Of a DNA stretch of 5,279 bases, positions 1-5,279 are shown in pieces. The stretch comes from Promethearchaeota archaeon (lineage in GTDB: Archaea > Asgardarchaeota > Lokiarchaeia > Sigynarchaeales > SOKP01), in NCBI GenBank assembly GCA_004524515.1, contig SDNV01000170.1:1-5279 (forward strand), given 5' to 3'. Numbering within the stretch: the stretch's first letter is position 1; the number at the start of each line of letters is the position of its first letter. The notes under the pieces are model-generated. The model did no database searches. It was not told where the DNA came from and saw only the letters and a list, made by a program, of their open reading frames with translations. The position numbers were made by a program, and so were the translations under genes.

Positions 1-1
1 G

Positions 2-1045
2 ATTGGAGCAATCGTAAGTGATGTAGTTACAACAGTGAGTAAGTCTTATCTATTATCAGATATTATCCCCAACTTAGGTCAAGATTTAATTGAATTCAAA
101 TCTGATTTTGTTTGGGATGGATGTGATTGGGATTATCAAGAAATATATCAAAACGTATTGAATAAGTTAGGAAAAGAAATTTGTGAGAAATTTAAAATTT
201 CGGATGAGTCCAAAATAACAAGAGAACATATGAAAGAATATCTTCTAACTTATAAAATAAGCCATTTAAATCAAAGTCCTTTAATTAATTCAATAAAAGT
301 ACTTGAAATTATAAATGAAATCTCTAATGGAAATCCCTTTATAAGAAATGGGAATATTTTAGCTTTTGATGATGCTGGTCCTTTAATAATTACGACAGGC
401 CGGATTTCACGACAAAAGGGATTTGAAACAATATTTCAAGCGATTCCTGAAGTAATAAAAAATATTCCAAATGCAAAATTTTTGCTTCTTATTCTTCCAA
501 CAGAATATAGTTTAAAAGAAATCAAAGAATACGCCCTATTTGTTAAACAATATCCAAAAAATCTTCGGATAATTTTTGGTGTAGCTGCTGAAATTTTCCA
601 AATAGCACACATCGCAGCAGATGTATATTGTGCATTATCAAGGTGGGAACCATTTGGAATTATTGCTTTAGAGGCTATGGCGTCTAAATTACCAGTTATT
701 GCAACTAAAGTGGGAGGATTACAAGAAACAATTATCGATATTCGAGATGATTCTAAAAATGGTACAGGTATATTGATTGAAAAAGATAATCCCTCTCAAT
801 TTTCAAATGCGCTTATCTCCCTTATTAAAATAGCACAAATATCTAACCTTGATAGTGATGAAGAAATTATTCAATTTGCCAAAGATATTCCGGATTTTAA
901 ATTAAGGGATATTGTGTTATCAGATACGAAATTTTATAATAAAATTAAGGAAAATTGTTATAGACGGGTCAATGAATCTTTTAGATGGCAAAAAGTAACT
1001 CAAAAATTAAAAGAAATATATAAGCAAGTTATAAAACTTGATTAA
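2..1045 (+). CDS. Archaeal-type glycogen synthase / GT5-like glycosyltransferase, C-terminal part (5' end outside window)
   Basis: This is the C-terminal 347 residues of a GT-B glycosyltransferase that probably extends an alpha-1,4-glucan from an NDP-glucose donor in the cytosol. The frame is open to the left edge. The residues before the GTG at 35 read DVVTTVS (20-40), the conserved (A)DxVTTVS segment of glycogen synthases, so that GTG is internal. The Rossmann-like C-terminal domain starts near TTGRISRQKG (395-424), whose Arg (401-403) and Lys (416-418) are the usual donor-phosphate contacts. AADVYCALSRWEPFG is followed by the E-x7-E pair (Glu codons 647-649 and 671-673) in the form EPFGIIALEAMA, then VGGLQETI. 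This resembles the Thermococcales enzyme as I recall it. The C-terminus has the expected FRWQKVTQKLKEIY helix. Oddities are DGCD in place of the usual NG(I/V)D and a long linker before TTGR. A GT4 enzyme with another acceptor is the main alternative. It converges on the minus-strand flavoprotein gene. Confidence 0.8.
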   Translation: MGAIVSDVVTTVSKSYLLSDIIPNLGQDLIEFKSDFVWDGCDWDYQEIYQNVLNKLGKEICEKFKISDESKITREHMKEYLLTYKISHLNQSPLINSIKVLEIINEISNGNPFIRNGNILAFDDAGPLIITTGRISRQKGFETIFQAIPEVIKNIPNAKFLLLILPTEYSLKEIKEYALFVKQYPKNLRIIFGVAAEIFQIAHIAADVYCALSRWEPFGIIALEAMASKLPVIATKVGGLQETIIDIRDDSKNGTGILIEKDNPSQFSNALISLIKIAQISNLDSDEEIIQFAKDIPDFKLRDIVLSDTKFYNKIKENCYRRVNESFRWQKVTQKLKEIYKQVIKLD

Positions 1046-1076
1046 TAATTATCAAAGAAGAGTTTGATTTTAAATC

Positions 1077-1083
1077 TTTTTCT
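1077..1083 (+). terminator. T-tract terminator candidate after the glycosyltransferase
   Basis: A run of five T followed by CT lies about 32 bases after the TAA stop, at the end of a T-rich stretch starting near 1063. Archaeal RNA polymerase commonly terminates at U-rich tracts without a hairpin, which fits. A 7-bp AT-only dyad follows at 1090-1108. No transcript data are available. Confidence 0.4.
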
Positions 1084-1089
1084 CAGATA

Positions 1090-1108
1090 ATTAAATGTGT
1101 TATTTAAT
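1090..1108. repeat. Small inverted repeat between convergent genes
   Basis: ATTAAAT and ATTTAAT are perfect complements separated by a 5-base loop (GTGTT). The stem is A/T only and therefore weak, and such dyads arise often by chance at this base composition. Its place midway between two converging genes would suit a bidirectional transcript end, but this is only a possibility. Confidence 0.25.
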
Positions 1109-1152
1109 ATCAAGCATCATCCTAAACTCTCAGAAATAATTATCCCGATCGC

Positions 1153-1158
1153 AAAAAA
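1153..1158 (-). terminator. U6 terminator candidate after the GGR-like gene
   Basis: Six A on the + strand give six U in the minus-strand transcript, starting 12 bases beyond the TAA stop of the flavoprotein gene. The position and the uninterrupted run match the archaeal U-tract termination mode. There is no supporting hairpin immediately upstream. Confidence 0.45.
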
Positions 1159-1170
1159 TGCTATGGATAC

Positions 1171-2556
1171 TTAATTATTTAGGGAGAACTTCATTTTTTC
1201 GACAGGGCTCCATAATTCTTCTGTACTTTGAACCCATTCATTGAATTCATTGATATTTTCAGGAAATTTTTCATATTTTTTACGGATTTTGTTTGAGATT
1301 TTCATATATTTTAACATAGATGAAATTGTTTTACGAGAAAACTGCCTTGTCAATAATCCCCATAAAAAGATAAGCACCATTTTAATAAATCTTCCTAACC
1401 CAATTCTAAGTTCATTAAACTTATTCATATCTTCAAAATCTCTTCCACTAAAAATAACACCCTTTTTAAATAAATATTCCATTTCTTTTTTAGATGTATT
1501 AGCTGCGACAGGTATTTGAGCAAGCAAAGCTGCTAACTTAGCTCCAATATCCTTATAATAGCGAACATTAATGTCCCATAATTTATTCTTAGATATGTAT
1601 TCCGGTGATTTTAATGCTTCGATAAATATTTCAGTAGCAATATTAGCAACAGTCCATGACAAAGATATTCCCTCACCATTGAAAGGCTTAGTCATACAGG
1701 CACTATCCCCTATGCAAAAAAATCCATCTCCAACTAAAGAATAAGGAGAACGTCTATATACAGTTTTAGCTCTATGCTCTTCTAAGATGTCATAAGGGGG
1801 AAATGATATATTCTCTAAGAAAATTTTATTTGCCTTTTCAGCATTTTTAAACCCTCCTGGTTGACCATTCCCGAAAATATTTGCATTTGGTTTGAAATGA
1901 GGGGCAATCCAATTTTTATAATACATCCAAGTGTTGGATTTTGAATCTGTACCAGGATGAGTTTCATCAGGTTTAAGCCATCGGATAACACGTTGAATTA
2001 CATACATTTTTTCATTATCTTCTATGTTAAACGTCTCTACTCCATAATCATCTGGAAGAGATCTACGTAAAATTGCGTTTGTACCAGATGCATCTACAAT
2101 AATCCTTCCAAAATATTCATATTCTTCATTGTTTTTATCAACAACAATTCCGACTAATTTTTTTTTATCATATATTCCATTTTTAAATCGGCTTGAAAAT
2201 TCAAGTCGAACTCCGTCTCTTTCAGCTATTTTTATTAATCTTTGAATAAAAAATGGAAATCTCATGGCAATAACCGGCCAATTCATTTTTTGGATGATTT
2301 TTCCTGTCGGAGAATAGTGATTTGTAATATCGAATTTTGTAATATATTCATCTGTTCCTGGAGTAGGAGGAGGGATAATATCAAATTCTTCAAATGTATA
2401 CGCATCCATATGAAATTGATCCATTTTTAATCCTACTTTTTCTCGAGACTCCTGCTCTAAAATTATTACAGAAACCCCCTTTTTTGCTAATGTCAATCCT
2501 AAATAAATTCCAGCAGGTCCCGCGCCGAGAATAAGAGTATCATATTTTAGAGTCAT
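1171..2556 (-). CDS. FAD-dependent oxidoreductase of the geranylgeranyl reductase family
   Basis: A 461-residue flavoprotein of the GGR/FixC/p-hydroxybenzoate-hydroxylase fold. The N-terminus is a Rossmann beta-alpha-beta: GAGPAG at residues 11-16 and an acidic strand end at Glu34 (ILEQE) for the FAD ribose. DASG at 155-158 and GDSACMTKPFNGEG at 283-296 are the later FAD-contacting motifs. Archaeal relatives saturate geranylgeranyl chains of membrane lipids, quinones or other prenyl compounds, so isoprenoid reduction is the best guess. The substrate motif usually seen as PxxYxWxFP is only recognisable as MYYKNWIAP (211-219), with Ala for Phe. The C-terminal region carries a hydrophobic stretch (about 389-402) followed by basic residues, suggesting peripheral membrane contact. 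The length is somewhat above the roughly 400 residues of typical archaeal GGRs. The ATG start lies directly before the FAD fold, with no clear Shine-Dalgarno. A halogenase- or monooxygenase-like activity is not excluded. Confidence 0.85.
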   Translation of the reverse strand: MTLKYDTLILGAGPAGIYLGLTLAKKGVSVIILEQESREKVGLKMDQFHMDAYTFEEFDIIPPPTPGTDEYITKFDITNHYSPTGKIIQKMNWPVIAMRFPFFIQRLIKIAERDGVRLEFSSRFKNGIYDKKKLVGIVVDKNNEEYEYFGRIIVDASGTNAILRRSLPDDYGVETFNIEDNEKMYVIQRVIRWLKPDETHPGTDSKSNTWMYYKNWIAPHFKPNANIFGNGQPGGFKNAEKANKIFLENISFPPYDILEEHRAKTVYRRSPYSLVGDGFFCIGDSACMTKPFNGEGISLSWTVANIATEIFIEALKSPEYISKNKLWDINVRYYKDIGAKLAALLAQIPVAANTSKKEMEYLFKKGVIFSGRDFEDMNKFNELRIGLGRFIKMVLIFLWGLLTRQFSRKTISSMLKYMKISNKIRKKYEKFPENINEFNEWVQSTEELWSPVEKMKFSLNN

Positions 2557-2587
2557 ATTTGAGGAAAATTACAAGAAAATAAAAAGG

Positions 2588-2600
2588 TTTTTATAAAAAA
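2588..2600 (-). promoter_or_regulatory. TATA-like promoter element for the GGR-like gene
   Basis: On the minus strand this reads TTTTTTATAAAAA, a good archaeal TATA box core. It is centred about 38 bases before the ATG, so with the usual spacing of about 25 bases to the transcription start it would give a short leader of about a dozen bases. No Shine-Dalgarno is visible in that leader (TTTTCCTCAAAT precedes the ATG), in keeping with short-leader archaeal transcripts. The upstream BRE position is not clearly purine-rich. Confidence 0.5.
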
Positions 2601-2611
2601 TTGAGCTTTAG

Positions 2612-2620
2612 AAAAACAAA
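2612..2620 (-). terminator. T-rich terminator candidate after the MFS transporter
   Basis: On the minus strand this reads TTTGTTTTT, about 31 bases past the transporter's TAA stop and just upstream of the TATA box of the next gene. If it works, it separates the transporter transcript from the GGR-like gene. The whole 94-bp spacer is A/T-rich, so the exact site is uncertain. Confidence 0.3.
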
Positions 2621-2650
2621 TTAGATAACAAAACTTATATTCTTACCAAA

Positions 2651-4051
2651 TTATATCACTCTAATTTTATTTTTCTTTTCTTGGTGTAATTTCCCTAACT
2701 CTTTTTTTATTTGTTCATATCTTTCTTGTGTTATTGGAAAACGAGTCATAAATATTATGCCTATGAACAATAGTATAGCAGGAAAGACAGCAATTAAGTA
2801 TCTTAACCCTAATATAGTATCAGCTCCTGCTTTTGGCTCGAAAATAGCCCAACCTACATTTGAGAATACAATACTTATAGTAATATAAATTGCAATTGTG
2901 GTTAATCTAATAATTAATGCATTTATTCCATAATAACCTCCTTCACGTCTTAATCCAGTTTCTAATTCATCTTCATCTATTATAACGGGTAATGTGACAA
3001 ATCTGAAAAATAAAACTCCCGCTAAGCCCATTCCTACGAAGATATAAGTTATTATAGCTCCTGTTATATCGTTTATGAATAAAAGCGGTATTAATGTTAT
3101 TAATAATGTAAACATAGCTAAAATATGACCATTTTTAGCACCAAATTTGACAGCGATAGCTTTCCAAATAACCATAAAACCTGCTGCTGAAATAAATGTG
3201 AGCCCTAATAATATTGATAATATTAATCCACTTTCAATTTTTAAAACATATATCCCATATAAAGGAGTAATTATAGTAAGCATTCCAAAAACATAAAAAA
3301 TTGTGAAGTTTGCTACAGCGAATATTCGGAATGATTTATTGGTCATTGAAATTTTTAAAGAATTAAAAAAGGAGGGAGCAGATTTAGCATCTTTAGAAAA
3401 CTCCGCTCTTTCTTTTAATCCCCATTTAATAAAAATAAAAACTGAAAATCCTGCGATAATGGACATGAAAACCCCGGTATAAAAATAATTAATGGCATAT
3501 TGTTGTTCATCGAATTTCGGGATGAATAATCCCGGGACCACAAAAGCAAAGATTAATGCGATTACGCCGATCACTTGCATTATATTATTCGCTTTTGCTC
3601 TCTGTTCTAAATCTTGGAACATTTCTGGAAATAAAGCCGTTTGATTAAGACTAAACATTGTATAAAAAAGATCAAACAAAAATATCATAATAATAAAATA
3701 GATAAAATTTATGATAGGAGGTTGGTCCATTGGAGGTATCCATAATAATATTAAGATCAAGCAAGTTGGTCCTATTCCAGCAATAATAAAGGGTCTTCTT
3801 CGCCCCCATTTAGAAGATGTTCGATCTGAAATAGCACCTAATAAGGGATCGTTAACAGCATTCCATAAGGACCAGAAGATAAATCCTATCGTAATCCAAA
3901 TCACATTTAATCTTACTATTGTGAAATAAAAAGTAAATATTAGGAAGCCAAAAAACTGAGAGATAATTATATCTGCAAAAAAAGCACAACTATACGCAAC
4001 TGTTGTTTTATTGGAATAAATTTCTTCTTTACTTACCTGATCGCTATCCAT
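2651..4051 (-). CDS. MFS transporter of the GPH (glycoside-pentoside-hexuronide:cation symporter) family
   Basis: A 466-residue integral membrane protein with about twelve predicted membrane segments, near residues 17-46, 51-67, 87-106, 112-132, 156-177, 190-210, 243-271, 276-300, 308-326, 331-357, 374-398 and 415-437. The GPH/MelB signature lies in the TM2-TM3 loop: NDPLLGAISDRT-SSKWGRRRP (residues 67-87). Asp68 matches the position of a cation-site Asp of MelB. The second signature follows at 359-375 (DEDELETGLRREGG), and SLNQTALFPE (134-143) fits the conserved helix after TM4. Family members move sugars, glycosides or related solutes with Na+, H+ or Li+; the related MFSD2 group carries lysolipids, so the substrate cannot be named. 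The central loop (211-240) and the basic tail (about 444-466) are cytoplasmic by the expected topology. The ATG start leaves a short polar N-terminus before TM1. No sugar-degrading gene is adjacent. Confidence 0.88.
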   Translation of the reverse strand: MDSDQVSKEEIYSNKTTVAYSCAFFADIIISQFFGFLIFTFYFTIVRLNVIWITIGFIFWSLWNAVNDPLLGAISDRTSSKWGRRRPFIIAGIGPTCLILILLWIPPMDQPPIINFIYFIIMIFLFDLFYTMFSLNQTALFPEMFQDLEQRAKANNIMQVIGVIALIFAFVVPGLFIPKFDEQQYAINYFYTGVFMSIIAGFSVFIFIKWGLKERAEFSKDAKSAPSFFNSLKISMTNKSFRIFAVANFTIFYVFGMLTIITPLYGIYVLKIESGLILSILLGLTFISAAGFMVIWKAIAVKFGAKNGHILAMFTLLITLIPLLFINDITGAIITYIFVGMGLAGVLFFRFVTLPVIIDEDELETGLRREGGYYGINALIIRLTTIAIYITISIVFSNVGWAIFEPKAGADTILGLRYLIAVFPAILLFIGIIFMTRFPITQERYEQIKKELGKLHQEKKNKIRVI

Positions 4052-4116
4052 GTTAGATATTTTTTTTTCTTATTCAATGTTCTAATAGTTTTAATTAAAG
4101 AGAGATCAAGTTAATG

Positions 4117-4132
4117 ATATATATATGTTTCA
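4117..4132 (-). promoter_or_regulatory. BRE/TATA-like promoter candidate for the MFS transporter
   Basis: On the minus strand this reads TGAAAC followed by (AT)5, that is, a purine-rich BRE-like hexamer and an alternating TATA element. It is centred about 70 bases before the ATG, implying a leader of about 45 bases. A second candidate, TTTAATTAAAA at 4089-4099, lies closer and would give a leader of under 20 bases, but it lacks a BRE-like upstream flank. Which one is used cannot be decided from sequence. Confidence 0.35.
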
Positions 4133-4188
4133 TTTTTATCGTAAATCTATCTGGATTAGAGAACGCTATAGAGTATGATTCTAACTAC

Positions 4189-4212
4189 TGATCTGATGAA
4201 GAAATCATATCA
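4189..4212. repeat. Imperfect inverted repeat downstream of the helicase gene
   Basis: TGATcTGAT and ATCAtATCA pair over nine positions with one mismatch around a six-base loop (GAAGAA). It begins 28 bases past the helicase TGA stop, in the 188-bp spacer before the transporter gene. It could fold in the helicase transcript's 3' end or serve as a dyad binding site; chance is also plausible. No long T-tract accompanies it on the minus strand. Confidence 0.3.
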
Positions 4213-4239
4213 TAATAATGTAACTTTTTATTAAGCATA

Positions 4240-5279
4240 TCACTTAGGATACCAAAATGGGTATAAATGCTGGATAATCGCATTTTTTTTATCTGGAACA
4301 ATTTCTAATTCTGTTCTAATCCAGTCAGATATCCAAGTATGTTTATCTTTAAAACGGGAATCCATGAAGATGATTGCTCCTTTATCTATTATTTTTCTTA
4401 TTGGTCTTCCAGATGCTTGATTTGCCCGTTGTACCGCAGGATATAAATAAGCAAAATTCCATCCTTGTTTATTAAATACTTTATCATAATATTCAATTTT
4501 TGCATTAACTCGAGGTGTGGGAAGATGATAAGGAAATCCCGCAATAATTACCGCATTCATATAATTTCCGGGATAATCTTCTCCCTCTGAATTTCTTCCG
4601 CCACATACACCAAGTAATACTGCCCCATTTTCATAACTATCTGCCATGGATTTATATTCACTAACTAAAAAAGCGTTTTCTGAAGCAGATAATCCTGATT
4701 CTTCAATAAACAATTTTTTTTTATTATTTTTCACTGCTATTTCAAGATCATTGTCAAGTAACCCTTTAAGGATTTTATATGAAGCGCAAAATATACCTAC
4801 ATTTGCAGGAGTACAATATAGAACCTCTTTTATTCTACTTATCATTTTTTTAAACATAGATGGATTTCTATTTTCTCTCTTGGTATCCAATCCTTCGGTT
4901 ATTAATGCTTTGATATTTTTTTTTTTAAATGGAGAATCCGCTATAATTCCTTTATATTTTTTACCACTTTCATGTAAACCCATTAAATTGTTAAATACAT
5001 AAGGATTTACTGTTCCAGAAAGATTCAAGCATGTATAACAATTTTTTAAAATAGGAATTGAAATTTCTCTAGGATCTAAAGCTACAATTTCGAGAGCTAT
5101 ATTTTTTCTTTCTTTTACTTCTTGAATATTATAACAAAAGAAATAATTATCCAAAGAATACGTGTTTATCCATTTTATCCAAAATTCAGCTAATGCTCCC
5201 ACAAAATCTCTTGAAATTTCTCCATTAGCGATCTTTTCTTCATGAATTGCTATACTAAATTCATGTAAATCATTAAGGA
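4240..5279 (-). CDS. XPD/Rad3-like superfamily 2 helicase, C-terminal half (5' end outside window)
   Basis: The last 346 residues or so of an ATP-dependent DNA helicase of the XPD/Rad3/DinG group (5'-3' polarity in characterised members). The frame stays open through 5279 and the extra residues fit the family's region before FW(I/L), so the GTG at 5200-5202 is not the start. Visible motifs in order: NLSGTVNPYVFNNLMG (SGT at 5011-5019), the counterpart of the LTSGTLSP segment; GIFCASY, the FxxSY-like strand; motif V as CGGRNSEGEDYPG (4567-4605); VIIAGFPY; motif VI QASGRPIRKIID with its two Arg (4384-4431); and the closing FMDSRF (4351-4368). Walker A, Walker B and the Fe-S cysteine domain would lie to the right and cannot be checked. 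In motif V the usual Ile of SEGID is Glu. Archaeal relatives act in repair or chromosome maintenance; whether this is the housekeeping XPD or a paralogue is open. The gene ends with TGA; the other three complete gene ends here use TAA. Confidence 0.85.
   Translation of the reverse strand, partial: LNDLHEFSIAIHEEKIANGEISRDFVGALAEFWIKWINTYSLDNYFFCYNIQEVKERKNIALEIVALDPREISIPILKNCYTCLNLSGTVNPYVFNNLMGLHESGKKYKGIIADSPFKKKNIKALITEGLDTKRENRNPSMFKKMISRIKEVLYCTPANVGIFCASYKILKGLLDNDLEIAVKNNKKKLFIEESGLSASENAFLVSEYKSMADSYENGAVLLGVCGGRNSEGEDYPGNYMNAVIIAGFPYHLPTPRVNAKIEYYDKVFNKQGWNFAYLYPAVQRANQASGRPIRKIIDKGAIIFMDSRFKDKHTWISDWIRTELEIVPDKKNAIIQHLYPFWYPK

Noticed and set aside
1044..1144. AATAATTATC at 1044-1053 and 1135-1144, and TCTCAG-AATAATT-like copies at 1081 and 1128
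   Set aside because: Short A/T-dominated direct repeats in an AT-rich spacer; two copies each and no regular period, so neither a CRISPR-like array nor an att site is supported.
1241..1519. 92-codon open frame on the + strand opposite the GGR-like gene
   Set aside because: Antisense shadow of the flavoprotein C-terminus with low-complexity, F/I/L/N/S-rich translation and no domain signature.
2242..2430. 62-codon open frame on the + strand opposite the GGR-like gene
   Set aside because: Antisense to the FAD-protein coding sequence; Cys/Ile/Phe-rich translation without recognisable features.
3711..3929. 72-codon open frame on the + strand opposite the MFS transporter
   Set aside because: It covers the GPH signature region of the transporter in antisense; the conserved NDPLLGAISDRT motif shows which strand is real.
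4114..4191. 25-codon ORF on the + strand in the 188-bp spacer
   Set aside because: It starts inside the alternating AT element and has only a weak purine stretch upstream, no convincing promoter and no recognisable motif; this length is expected by chance.
4052..4239. Possible tRNA or small structured RNA in the longest spacer
   Set aside because: I found no tRNA T-loop (GTTCRA) or GC-rich stem; the segment is A/T-rich with only one weak dyad.
4646..5002. 118-codon open frame on the + strand opposite the helicase gene
   Set aside because: It lies entirely antisense to a region carrying helicase motifs and its translation matches no family I recognise; the SGT and motif V segments prove the minus strand is the coding one.

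Overview
The window looks like part of an AT-rich archaeal chromosome (roughly 30% GC by eye). Three things point to archaea: an archaeal-type glycogen synthase C-terminus close to the Thermococcales form as I remember it, a geranylgeranyl-reductase-family flavoprotein, and gene starts preceded by TATA-like boxes without clear Shine-Dalgarno motifs. The AT-rich coding style, with GPH-type transporters and GGR-like and XPD-like proteins side by side, suggests an Asgard (Lokiarchaeia-like) genome. That placement is an inference and no marker gene in the window fixes it.

Layout, left to right. A glycosyltransferase gene on the + strand (GT5/GlgA-like) enters from the left edge and ends at 1045. 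A 125-bp convergent spacer (1046-1170) follows, with T-tracts suited to archaeal termination on each strand. Three minus-strand genes follow: an FAD-dependent GGR-like oxidoreductase (1171-2556), a 12-TM MFS/GPH-family sugar or cation symporter (2651-4051), and the C-terminal half of an XPD/Rad3-type superfamily 2 helicase that runs off the right edge (4240-5279). The spacers of 94 and 188 bp, each with a TATA-like element in front of the next gene, argue for separate transcription units rather than a tight operon.

Functional links are weak. The glycogen synthase and the GPH transporter could both concern carbohydrate, but they are convergent and separated by the GGR-like gene. The helicase (nucleic-acid metabolism) and the flavoprotein (probably isoprenoid or lipid reduction) have no evident connection. 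The edge ORFs are both truncated: their in-window GTG codons are not real starts, because each reading frame continues to the window edge with family-conserved sequence. I see no RNA gene, CRISPR array, insertion sequence or clear novel system. What deserves a second look is mostly motif divergence within known families.
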